Shown here in pieces: positions 1 through 8,720 of a DNA stretch of 64,000 bases. Below the pieces are notes generated by a model, which saw only the letters and a program-made list of their open reading frames with translations, was not told the DNA's origin and made no database searches. The stretch comes from Stutzerimonas stutzeri (lineage in GTDB: Bacteria > Pseudomonadota > Gammaproteobacteria > Pseudomonadales > Pseudomonadaceae), in assembly GCF_019090095.1 (NCBI RefSeq), contig NZ_JAGQFP010000001.1, forward strand, positions 1,736,001-1,800,000. Reading direction: 5' to 3'. How positions within the stretch are numbered: position 1 is the stretch's first letter; the number at the start of each line of letters is the position of its first letter. Made by a program: the position numbers and the translations under genes.

Positions 1-89
1 GCGAGGTGGCAAGCATGCTGCTGACCTTCCTGCTGCTGGTGCTATTGGCCGACCTCGTCAGCCAGCTGTTGCGCCGGAGATTCGCATGA
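1..89 (+). CDS. ABC transporter permease, PhnE-like (3' end only)
   Basis: Only the last 28 codons are in the window. The frame reads through a hydrophobic stretch (MLLTFLLLVLLADLVSQLL) and ends RRRFA followed by TGA at 87-89. That TGA overlaps the ATG of the next permease in an ATGA arrangement, so the two are translationally coupled. A C-terminal membrane helix followed by a basic tail, directly before a PhnE-type permease, fits the first of two paired permeases of a phosphonate- or phosphite-type importer. The assignment rests mainly on context. Confidence 0.6.
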   Translation, partial: EVASMLLTFLLLVLLADLVSQLLRRRFA

Positions 90-853
90 CCGTGCTGGCG
101 CGCTACGCCTGGCCGATGCTGCTGATCGCCGCGGTGATCGGCTCGTTCGTCTTTTTGCAATTCGAGGCGGGCGCAATACTCAGTGCTGAAGGCCTGCAGC
201 AGATGGCCGACTACGCCGTCGGCTTTCTCCACCCCGACCTGTCGCTGGATCACATGCGGGCGATCGGCTACGCCGCGCTGGAAACGCTGGCGATGTCAGC
301 GGTGGGCACGCTCTTGGCCGCTCTGCTCGGGGCGCTGCTGGCGCTCCCGGCAGCAGGCCGCTTCGGCTTGCTCGGCAAAGGCGCTGCGCGGCTGCTGCTC
401 AATGCCCTGCGTGCCGTACCGGAACTGGTCTGGGCCGCGCTGATGGTGCTCGCCGCCGGCCTTGGCCCGAATGCCGGCACCCTGGCGTTGGCGCTGCATA
501 CCGCCGGTGTACTGGGACGGTTGTTCGCCGAAGCGCTGGAGAACACGCCGAGTGCGCCTGCCGACGCGCTGCGCCTGGCCGGAAGTGGTCGCATCGCCGC
601 CTTCTGCTACGGCACCCTGCCCGTTCTCTGGCCACAGTTGTTGGCCTATACCCTGTATCGCTGGGAAAACAACATCCGCATGGCCAGCGTGCTTGGCTTC
701 GTCGGCGCGGGAGGGCTGGGTCAGAAGCTCTATATGAGCCTCAGCCTGTTCCAGGAGGCGCAGGCCTCGACGGTCATCCTCGCCATGCTCCTGATGGTCC
801 TGGCGGTCGACGCACTGAGCGGCTGGGCACGCATGCGTTGGGTGCGCGGCTGA
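86..853 (+). CDS. phnE: Phosphonate-type ABC transporter permease (PhnE family)
   Basis: 255-residue inner-membrane permease of a binding-protein-dependent importer. Membrane segments are visible near residues 11-28, 72-90, 115-140, 175-195 and 226-245. Residues 160-175 (ADALRLAGSGRIAAF) carry the EAA-type loop that contacts the ATPase. The family signature WENNIR...GAGGLG spans about 193-212. The start overlaps the stop of the upstream permease (ATGA), so it is the second of two tandem permeases and the ATPase and binding protein lie outside the window. Substrate could be phosphonate, phosphite or hypophosphite; the sequence does not decide. It is the last gene of its operon, since the next gene is convergent. 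Confidence 0.8.
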   Translation: MTVLARYAWPMLLIAAVIGSFVFLQFEAGAILSAEGLQQMADYAVGFLHPDLSLDHMRAIGYAALETLAMSAVGTLLAALLGALLALPAAGRFGLLGKGAARLLLNALRAVPELVWAALMVLAAGLGPNAGTLALALHTAGVLGRLFAEALENTPSAPADALRLAGSGRIAAFCYGTLPVLWPQLLAYTLYRWENNIRMASVLGFVGAGGLGQKLYMSLSLFQEAQASTVILAMLLMVLAVDALSGWARMRWVRG

Positions 854-956
854 CCCCCTGGGACTGAAAAGCCATTCCTCGTCGAGGAGATTCTGACCAA
901 CGCGTTCATCAGCGGCCGGTAAAGGTGCCGCTTTCCAGCCTGCCGAACGCGCCTTA

Positions 957-1274
957 TCAGTGCAGCACCGGGCGCGCGCTCCGTTCCTGGACCAGTACCC
1001 AGGGAGCCACCACCACCGCCCAGAGTTGAGGATCGCGCGCCAGCCAATCCTGCGCTTGGTCGGCTTCTAGCTTTGCCATATGGCCTTTCGCCAGCCACTC
1101 GGCTACCTTCTCCCGGTCGTCTTGCGCGACGGCCTGAGCAGCTTCGATCAGATCGACATCGCCGGCTACACGCAGCAAGGCACCACGGGCAAAGAACGGC
1201 TGCAGCTCCTGCCAGGTGATCGATGCGGTTTCGCCCAGCAGCTTGGCATAGAGAGTGCTTGAATCTTCGCTCAT
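957..1274 (-). CDS. DUF2288 family protein
   Basis: Small cytoplasmic acidic protein of 105 residues starting MSEDSSTLYAKLLGETA, which fits the DUF2288 family. It has ITWQELQPFFARG near residues 19-31 and the tail DPQLWAVVVAPWVLVQE. The frame stays open 19 codons further upstream, but the family begins at this methionine (1274), so the longer start was rejected. No catalytic motif is visible and the function is unknown. It is convergent with the phosphonate permease and divergent from braC. Confidence 0.75.
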   Translation of the reverse strand: MSEDSSTLYAKLLGETASITWQELQPFFARGALLRVAGDVDLIEAAQAVAQDDREKVAEWLAKGHMAKLEADQAQDWLARDPQLWAVVVAPWVLVQERSARPVLH

Positions 1275-1381
1275 GGGACCCACCCGTTCACCTAAAGGGC
1301 GCAATGATAGCGTTCGGGTAAATCTCATCAACCGGATGATTCCTGACTGTGCAAACAGGTGCTGACGCTTCTACACTGTGC

Positions 1382-1400
1382 CGGTACAGTTGCCGTACCG
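1382..1400. promoter_or_regulatory. Inverted repeat upstream of braC
   Basis: CGGTAC at 1382-1387 and GTACCG at 1395-1400 form a perfect 6-bp inverted repeat with a 7-base spacer, 73 bases before the braC start. It could be an operator or a transcript hairpin. No clear promoter hexamers were identified. Confidence 0.3.
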
Positions 1401-1473
1401 TTTGGGGACGTTTGCCCCGTAACGACACTGCAGCCAGCAGGATTCAAACAATAATGATGCAAGTGGAGCGCAT

Positions 1474-2592
1474 ATGAAGACCAAGCAACGTCTGTCCAAA
1501 CTATTCCTGGCTATCGCTTTGACTGGAGCGGCGAGCTACACCCTCGCCGCCGATACAATCAAGATCGGTTTGGCCGGCCCGGTCACCGGGGCCGTTGCGC
1601 AGTACGGGGACATGCAATTCATCGGTGCCCAGATGGCCATCGAGCAGATCAACAAGAAAGGCGGCGTCGACGGACAGCAACTCGAAGGTGTCGTGTATGA
1701 CGACGCATGCGACCCGAAGCAGGCGGTCGCGGTTGCCAACAAGATCGTCAACGATGGCATCAAGTTCGTGGTCGGCCATCTGTGCTCCAGCTCCACCCAG
1801 CCCGCCTCTGACATCTACGAAGACGAAGGCATCCTGATGATCACCGCGGCGTCCACCAGCCCGGAAATCACCTCGCGCGGATACAAGCTGATCTTCCGCA
1901 CCATCGGCCTGGACAGCCTGCAGGGCCCGACGGCCGGTAACTTCATTGCCGACCACATCAAGCCGAAGAACGTTGCCGTCATCCACGACAAGCAGCAGTA
2001 CGGTGAAGGCATCGCCACCGCCGTGAAGGACACCCTGGAGAAGAAAGGCGTCAAGGTCAGCCTGTTCGAAGGCATCAACGCCGGCGACAAGGACTTCTCC
2101 TCGATGATTTCCAAACTCAAGCAGGCCGATGTGGACTTCGTCTACTACGGCGGCTATCACCCGGAACTCGGCCTGCTGCTGCGCCAGACCAAGGAAAAGG
2201 GCCTGAACGTACGGTTCATGGGGCCTGAAGGCGTCGGCAACTCGGAAATTTCCGCCATTGCCGGTCCCGCTTCGGAAGGCATGCTGGTGACCCTGCCGAA
2301 GTCGTTCGACCAGGATCCGCGCAACCAGGAACTGGTCGACGCCTTCAAGGCGAAGAAGCAGGACCCGAGCGGCCCGTTCGTGTTCCCGGCCTACGCCGCC
2401 GTGCAAGTCATTGCCGAGGGCATCGAGAAAGCCGGCAGCACCGACCCCGAAGAAGTCGCCGAAGCGCTGCGCAGCAACACCTTCGACACCCCGACCGGCA
2501 GCCTTTCGTTCGACGAGAAGGGCGACCTGAAGGACTTCAACTTCGTGGTTTACGAATGGCATCAGGACGGCACCAAGACCGAAGCCAAGTGA
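1474..2592 (+). CDS. braC: Branched-chain amino-acid ABC transporter, periplasmic binding protein
   Basis: 372-residue LivJ/LivK/BraC-type periplasmic receptor for leucine, isoleucine and valine, often also alanine or threonine. A Sec signal peptide covers residues 1-26 (KTKQRLSK, hydrophobic core, ASYTLAA). The mature chain begins DTIKIGLAGPVTG, typical of the type I binding fold. Cys79 and Cys104 match the conserved disulfide of this family. GGAG lies 5 bases before the ATG. It is the first gene of the transporter cluster and is followed by its own terminator, as is usual for a receptor needed in excess over the membrane parts. Confidence 0.95.
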   Translation: MKTKQRLSKLFLAIALTGAASYTLAADTIKIGLAGPVTGAVAQYGDMQFIGAQMAIEQINKKGGVDGQQLEGVVYDDACDPKQAVAVANKIVNDGIKFVVGHLCSSSTQPASDIYEDEGILMITAASTSPEITSRGYKLIFRTIGLDSLQGPTAGNFIADHIKPKNVAVIHDKQQYGEGIATAVKDTLEKKGVKVSLFEGINAGDKDFSSMISKLKQADVDFVYYGGYHPELGLLLRQTKEKGLNVRFMGPEGVGNSEISAIAGPASEGMLVTLPKSFDQDPRNQELVDAFKAKKQDPSGPFVFPAYAAVQVIAEGIEKAGSTDPEEVAEALRSNTFDTPTGSLSFDEKGDLKDFNFVVYEWHQDGTKTEAK

Positions 2593-2611
2593 GCCTTTAA
2601 CCACCCAACCG

Positions 2612-2642
2612 AAGCCCACGGCATCCGCTGTGGGCTTTGTTT
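2612..2642 (+). terminator. Terminator after braC
   Basis: AAGCCCAC and GTGGGCTT form an 8-bp stem around a 10-base loop, followed by TTTGTTTT. It lies 20 bases after the braC stop and would separate the receptor transcript from the downstream permease genes. Confidence 0.8.
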
Positions 2643-3050
2643 TAGCTGATCGGGGCTGACCCGGCCACAAGCAATGGGGCGACCCCAGCAACACCTTCAA
2701 CCAAGCGAGTGGCCTGCACAGCTGGCCCGCCTCGAAACCGGCTACGTGCGTGATCCGCACCGAGCCCCCGGCGCTGCATTCCCCATGCAGCGTGTTCGAA
2801 GCAGGTCCGCCTTGGCGGTCGAGCAACCGTTGAAAACCTAGCCGAGGCAGACAAGACGAAGCGCAACGACCCCAGCGACAACAGCCGACGGTCGGCCCAA
2901 CGGGTGAGCGCAGCGAATCAAAACAGCCGAAGACGCGCCGCTCGGTGTTCTCGAAGGAGCACTGACGGGCCCGCACCACGGCTGCCTTTGACCAACGTCG
3001 TCAACGCGGACGGTTTTCGATGGCCCTGCTAGCGCGGGCTGCGGGTGTTC
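2643..3050. other. Long non-coding stretch between braC and braD
   Basis: About 410 bases with no convincing coding frame on either strand. The open frames present are short, have no ribosome site and resemble nothing known. There is a small hairpin, CCGACGGTCGG, near 2883-2893. The segment presumably holds the braD promoter or leader, but no clear promoter hexamers were found. Confidence 0.4.
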
Positions 3051-3061
3051 AGGAGAATGCA

Positions 3062-3981
<920 letters not shown>

Positions 3982-3985
<4 letters not shown>

Positions 3986-5238
3986 CGCGCAATCTTCGCA
4001 CCGCCTTTTTCAGCGCCCTGCTGGTATTCGCCGTGGCGGTACCGGTTTTCGGCCTGAAGCTCACCACGGTGGGCATTCGCCTGGAAGTGCATGGCAGCGA
4101 TGCCAGGACCTTCTGGATCATCGCCGCCTGCGCCGTGGCGATGTTCTTCTGGCAGCTGTTCCGCCATCACCTGGCCGCCGGCTGGGCCGCCAGCCCCAAC
4201 CTGCCGACGGTACCCGCGGGTGCGGGTAACTTCTTCACCCTGCCGTCGACCCAACGCACCATCATCATCGGCCTGATTCTTGTGGCCCTGATCTGGCCGT
4301 TCTTCGGCTCCCGCGGCGCAGTGGATATCGCCACGCTGATCCTGATCTACGTGATGCTCGGGCTTGGCCTGAACATCGTGGTCGGTCTGGCAGGCCTGCT
4401 GGACCTGGGTTACGTGGGCTTCTACGCCGTCGGCGCCTACACCTACGCCCTGCTCTCGCACTACTACGGCTTCGGCTTCTGGTCGGCGTTGCCGATCGCC
4501 GGTGCGATGGCCGCACTGTTCGGCTTCCTGCTGGGCTTTCCGGTGCTGCGCTTGCGAGGCGACTACCTGGCGATCGTGACCCTGGGCTTCGGTGAGATCA
4601 TCCGCCTGTTGCTGCGCAACATGACCGACCTCACCGGCGGCCCGAACGGCATCAGCGGCATCGACAAGCCGACCCTGTTCGGCCTGTCGTTCGACCGCCG
4701 CGCTAGCGAAGGCATGCAGACCTTTCACGAGTTCTTCGGCATCGACTACAGCTCCATCAACAAGGTGATCTTCCTTTACCTGATCGCCGTGTTGCTGGTG
4801 CTGCTGACGTTGTTTGTGATCAACCGCCTGCTGCGCATGCCCATCGGACGTGCCTGGGAAGCGCTGCGCGAAGACGAGATTGCCTGCCGCGCCCTGGGCA
4901 TGAACCCCACGGTGATCAAGCTCTCGGCCTTTACCCTCGGCGCGACCTTCGCCGGGTTTGCAGGCAGCTTCTTCGCCGCGCGTCAGGGGCTGGTGTCTCC
5001 GGAGTCGTTCACCTTCATCGAATCGGCCATCATCCTCGCCATCGTGGTGCTGGGCGGTATGGGCTCGCAGCTGGGGGTGATTCTCGCCGCCATCGTGATG
5101 ATCCTGCTGCCTGAACTGATGCGTGAGTTCAGCGAGTACCGCATGCTGATGTTCGGCGCCTTGATGGTGCTGATGATGATCTGGCGTCCGCAGGGCCTGC
5201 TGCCCATGCAACGTCCCCACCTGGAGCTGAAGCGATGA
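3982..5238 (+). CDS. braE: High-affinity branched-chain amino-acid ABC transporter permease LivM/BraE
   Basis: 418-residue second permease of the importer. The N-terminal third has membrane segments and a variable periplasmic part. The conserved LivM core begins near residue 112 with [20 protein letters not shown], and the coupling loop [18 protein letters not shown] lies near 290-307. It is translationally coupled at both ends: ATGA with braD and ATGA with braF. It acts only with BraD and the two ATPases. Confidence 0.95.
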
Positions 5239-6002
5239 GCCGCCCGATTCTTGAAGTAAGCGGCCTGACCATGCGCTTCGGCGGCCTTCTGGCCGTGAAC
5301 GGGGTGGGCCTGACCGTACATGACAAACAAGTGGTCTCCATGATCGGCCCCAACGGTGCCGGCAAGACCACCGTGTTCAACTGCCTGACCGGCTTCTACC
5401 AGCCCACCGACGGCAAGATCCTGCTCGACGGCGAAGCCATCCAGGGCCTGCCTGGCCACAAGATCGCCCGCAAAGGCGTGGTTCGCACGTTCCAGAACGT
5501 TCGCCTGTTCAAGGACATGACCGCGATCGAAAACTTGCTGGTCGCCCAGCATCGGCATCTGAACACCAACTTCCTGGCCGGCCTGCTGAAGACCAAGGCG
5601 TTTCGCAAGAGCGAGCACGAGGCGATGGACTTCGCCGCGCACTGGCTCGAGCAGGTCAACCTGACCGACATCGCCAACCGTCCGGCCGGCACGCTCGCCT
5701 ATGGCCAGCAACGTCGCCTGGAAATTGCCCGCTGCATGATGACGCGCCCGCGCATCCTCATGCTCGACGAGCCAGCGGCTGGCCTGAACCCGAAGGAAAC
5801 CGAGGACCTGAAAGCCCTGATCGGCATGCTGCGTGACAAGCATGGCGTCACGGTGCTGCTCATCGAGCACGACATGAAGCTGGTCATGAGCATTTCCGAC
5901 CATATCGTCGTGATCAACCAGGGCTGTCCGCTGGCAGACGGCACGCCGGAGCAGATCCGCGACAATCCGGACGTGATCAAAGCCTATCTGGGAGAGGCGT
6001 AA
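5235..6002 (+). CDS. braF: Branched-chain amino-acid ABC transporter ATPase LivG/BraF
   Basis: 255-residue ATP-binding subunit. Walker [10 protein letters not shown] is at about 38-46, the Q-loop region TFQNVRLF near 85-92, the signature region [11 protein letters not shown] near 155-165, and Walker [14 protein letters not shown] follows. The switch histidine is in LLIEHDMKL. The length and the [11 protein letters not shown] signature are typical of LivG rather than LivF. The start overlaps the stop of braE; braG begins two bases after its stop. Confidence 0.95.
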   Translation: MSRPILEVSGLTMRFGGLLAVNGVGLTVHDKQVVSMIGPNGAGKTTVFNCLTGFYQPTDGKILLDGEAIQGLPGHKIARKGVVRTFQNVRLFKDMTAIENLLVAQHRHLNTNFLAGLLKTKAFRKSEHEAMDFAAHWLEQVNLTDIANRPAGTLAYGQQRRLEIARCMMTRPRILMLDEPAAGLNPKETEDLKALIGMLRDKHGVTVLLIEHDMKLVMSISDHIVVINQGCPLADGTPEQIRDNPDVIKAYLGEA

Positions 6003-6004
6003 CC

Positions 6005-6706
6005 ATGCTGTATTTCGAAAACGTCTCGACTTTCTACGGCAAGATCCAGGCGCTGCATAACGTCAACGTTGAAGTCCGCAAGGGCGAGATCGTCACCTTG
6101 ATCGGCGCCAACGGTGCCGGCAAGTCGACCCTGCTGATGACGCTGTGCGGCACGCCCATGGCCTCCGAAGGCAGCATTCGCTTCGACGGCGAGGAGCTGG
6201 TCGGCAAGCAGACTTGCGACATCATGCGCAAGGACATTGCCGTGGTGCCCGAGGGCCGGCGCATCTTTGCCCGCCTGACGGTGGAGGAAAACCTCGCGAT
6301 GGGTGGTTTCTTCACCAACAAGGCGGACTTCCAGGAGCAGTTGGACAAGGTGCTGCTGTTGTTTCCGCGCCTGAAGGAACGCTTCCAACAACGGGGCGGC
6401 ACCATGTCCGGTGGCGAGCAGCAGATGCTCGCGATTGCCCGTGCGCTGATGAGCAAGCCCAAGCTGCTGTTGCTCGATGAGCCGTCGCTGGGTCTGGCGC
6501 CGATCATCATTCAGCAGATTTTCGACATCATCGAGCAGCTTCGCGAGGATGGTGTGACCATCTTTCTGGTCGAGCAGAACGCCAACCAGGCGCTGAAGCT
6601 GGCCGATCGTGCCTATGTGTTGGAAAACGGCCACATCGTCATGCAGGGCAGCGGTGAGGAACTGCTGGTCAACCCCAAGGTTCGCGACGCCTACCTCGGG
6701 GGATAA
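6005..6706 (+). CDS. braG: Branched-chain amino-acid ABC transporter ATPase LivF/BraG
   Basis: 233-residue second ATPase of the importer. Walker A GANGAGKST is at about 34-42. The family stretch VPEGRRIFARLTVEENLAMG follows near 79-98. The signature SGGEQQMLAIAR, Walker B LLLLDEPSLGLAP and the switch region FLVEQNANQ complete the set; LivF proteins have Gln after Glu here. It begins two bases after braF and ends the operon. Confidence 0.95.
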   Translation: MLYFENVSTFYGKIQALHNVNVEVRKGEIVTLIGANGAGKSTLLMTLCGTPMASEGSIRFDGEELVGKQTCDIMRKDIAVVPEGRRIFARLTVEENLAMGGFFTNKADFQEQLDKVLLLFPRLKERFQQRGGTMSGGEQQMLAIARALMSKPKLLLLDEPSLGLAPIIIQQIFDIIEQLREDGVTIFLVEQNANQALKLADRAYVLENGHIVMQGSGEELLVNPKVRDAYLGG

Positions 6707-6731
6707 AGCAACATAAACGCTGGTCGGCTGG

Positions 6732-6763
6732 AGGCGGAACGAGAACGGCAGTACGTTCCGCCT
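6732..6763 (+). terminator. Hairpin after braG, probable terminator
   Basis: AGGCGGAACG at 6732-6741 pairs perfectly with CGTTCCGCCT at 6754-6763 around a 12-base loop, 26 bases past the braG stop. There is no U tract, so it may act as a weak or processing hairpin rather than a true intrinsic terminator. Confidence 0.5.
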
Positions 6764-6796
6764 TCAGGCATTTCTGGCGCGATTGTCGCCTTGTTT

Positions 6797-6865
6797 GATG
6801 GGTTGCACCCATCCTACGGGTCCATCGAAGCAGGATGGGTCGGGCCGCGCAGGTGAAACCCATCG
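6797..6865. repeat. Palindromic repeat (GATGGGT/ACCCATC type)
   Basis: GATGGGTTGCACCCATCCTAC at 6797-6817 is a hairpin whose CATCCTAC end resembles the CCACCCTAC ends of the repeats found later in the window. A second module, CAGGATGGGT...AACCCATC, follows to about 6865. It has no coding content and is probably a diverged relative of the same mobile palindrome family. Confidence 0.5.
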
Positions 6866-6925
6866 CCTTTCCCCAAACCAATGCAGATAGTGACAATCCG
6901 CCCGCGAGCCATTATGGTGCTCCAT

Positions 6926-6987
6926 GCGCCCCGACTGGGCGTCCACGACTGGGCGTCCCCAACTAGGCGTCCCCGACTAGCGTCCCC
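6926..6987. repeat. Tandem repeat of 13-14 bp, about 4.5 copies
   Basis: Successive units read GCGCCCCGACTGG, GCGTCCACGACTGG, GCGTCCCCAACTAG, GCGTCCCCGACTA and a partial GCGTCCCC. They lie in the 347-base gap between braG and the 8-oxoguanine deaminase gene, ending 66 bases before its ATG, so they could fall within its promoter region. Confidence 0.8.
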
Positions 6988-7053
6988 CTGGATCAGCAGA
7001 CAGGGCATAACTGAGCTGGCTCATTTCTGAACTCAACTCAGGAGAAGCCGGCC

Positions 7054-8409
7054 ATGACTGCCAGCCGTATCTGGATCAAGAACCCCCTCGCCCTCTACAC
7101 CGCCAACGATCAAAAAGCCCCTGGCGGGCTGGTGATCGACCAAGGCGTGATCGTCGAAATGCTCGACGCCGGGCAATCACCGTCAAGACCTGTCGACAGC
7201 ACGTTCGACGCTCGGGAGCACGTTGTGCTGCCGGGCCTGATCAATACCCATCACCACTTCTACCAGACGCTCACGCGTGCCTGGGCGCCCGTGGTGAGCC
7301 AACCACTTTTCCCCTGGTTGAAGACCCTCTACCCGGTCTGGGCACGCCTGACGCCGGAGCGCCTGGCGCTGGCCAGCAAGGTCGCGCTGGCCGAATTGCT
7401 GCTGTCCGGCTGCACCACCGCGGCAGACCATCACTACCTGTTCCCGGACGGTCTGGAAAACGCCATTGATGTACAGATCGACGTGGTCCGCGAACTGGGC
7501 ATGCGCGCCATGCTGACCCGCGGTTCCATGAGTCTGGGCGAAGCCGATGGTGGTCTGCCACCGCAACACACCGTGCAGACCGCCGAGGCGATTCTCGACG
7601 ACAGCGAGCGGCTGATCGGCCGCTATCACGAGCGCGGCGCCGGTGCGCAGATTCAGATCGGCCTGGCGCCCTGCTCGCCGTTCTCGGTCACCCCGGAAAT
7701 CATGCGCGCCAGCGCTGCACTGGCCGAGCACCACGATGTACGTCTGCATACCCACCTGGCCGAGACGCTCGACGAGGAGGCGTTCTGCATACAGCGCTTC
7801 GGCCTGCGCACCGTGGATTACCTGGACAGCGTCGGCTGGCTGTCCGAACGCACCTGGTTGGCGCATGGCATTCACTTCAACGAAGACGAGATAGCACGTC
7901 TCGGCGCTGCGGGTACGGGGATCTGTCATTGTCCGAGCTCGAACATGCGCCTGGCCTCGGGCATCTGCCCGACCGTCGACCTGGAAGCGGCGGGAGCGCC
8001 CATCGGACTCGGCGTGGATGGTTCGGCCTCCAACGATGCGTCCAACATGATCCTCGAAACCAGGCAGGCCCTGTATATCCAGCGCCTGCGTTACGGCGCC
8101 GAGCAGATCACGCCGGAGCGGGTGCTGGGCTGGGCCACGCGCGGTTCGGCGCGGCTGCTGGGCCGTGACGACGTAGGGGAACTGGCCGTCGGCAAACAGG
8201 CCGATCTGGCCCTGTTCAAGCTCGACGAACTGCGTTTCTCCGGCAGTCACGATCCGATCGCCGCGCTGCTGCTATGCGGCGCCGATCGGGCCGATCGAGT
8301 GATGGTTGGCGGCCAGTGGCGGGTCGTCGACGGGCAGATTGAGGGGCTGGATGTGGCAGGACTGATTGCCAGCCACAGCCAGGCTGCCCGGGCACTGCTG
8401 GCGGGCTGA
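7054..8409 (+). CDS. 8-oxoguanine deaminase (amidohydrolase)
   Basis: 451-residue cytoplasmic amidohydrolase of the ATZ/TRZ/GuaD superfamily. It closely resembles, as recalled, the P. aeruginosa enzyme that deaminates 8-oxoguanine to urate, also accepting isocytosine-type substrates. The metal-binding HxH is at His66/His68 in NTHHHFYQTLTR. Further conserved positions are HTHLAE near residue 230, AHGIHF near 270 and GVDGSASND near 320. AGGAG precedes the ATG (7040-7044). It sits alone just upstream of xdhAB, so its product, urate, joins the same pathway as the product of xanthine dehydrogenase. A plain guanine or chlorohydrolase role is possible but less likely because a separate guanine deaminase is at 13644. 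Confidence 0.85.
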   Translation: MTASRIWIKNPLALYTANDQKAPGGLVIDQGVIVEMLDAGQSPSRPVDSTFDAREHVVLPGLINTHHHFYQTLTRAWAPVVSQPLFPWLKTLYPVWARLTPERLALASKVALAELLLSGCTTAADHHYLFPDGLENAIDVQIDVVRELGMRAMLTRGSMSLGEADGGLPPQHTVQTAEAILDDSERLIGRYHERGAGAQIQIGLAPCSPFSVTPEIMRASAALAEHHDVRLHTHLAETLDEEAFCIQRFGLRTVDYLDSVGWLSERTWLAHGIHFNEDEIARLGAAGTGICHCPSSNMRLASGICPTVDLEAAGAPIGLGVDGSASNDASNMILETRQALYIQRLRYGAEQITPERVLGWATRGSARLLGRDDVGELAVGKQADLALFKLDELRFSGSHDPIAALLLCGADRADRVMVGGQWRVVDGQIEGLDVAGLIASHSQAARALLAG

Positions 8410-8618
8410 CCATCGTGCATCGCTTGGCCTGAGCGATGCTGCGCAACGGAAAAACTGCCTCGCGTCCGCGATTGCTGGCGGCGCGAGCGCAGTCCCACCC
8501 GACCGTGCCCGCGTGAGGCCATCCAGCCGTCTGCAATCTCGGCTCAACTGGGCCACACTCACACACATGAACGACAGGCCTGAGCGGCACGTTGGTTGCT
8601 GCGGTATCTTCGCTCGCC

Positions 8619-8664
8619 GACCAAGCTGACTTTTGGGTCAGGAATTTGTTGACCAAGAAGTCAG
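8619..8664 (+). promoter_or_regulatory. Candidate control region of xdhAB
   Basis: The gap 8410-8720 has no gene. Within it GACCAAG occurs at 8619 and again at 8651, 32 bases apart, and CTGAC(8626-8630)/GTCAG(8637-8641) is an inverted repeat. TTGACC at 8649 and GATAAT at 8670 could be promoter hexamers, though the 15-base spacing is short. The TTGTATACAA motif seen elsewhere in the purine genes is absent here. Confidence 0.35.
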
Positions 8665-8720
8665 ATAAGGATAATTTCCACCACCAGAGCCCAGAACAAA
8701 AACTCCCCCGGAGGCCCGCC

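Noticed and set aside
1501..2979. 492-codon minus-strand frame opposite braC
   Set aside because: It mirrors a clear periplasmic binding-protein gene; long antisense frames are common at this GC content. No ribosome site or family resemblance.
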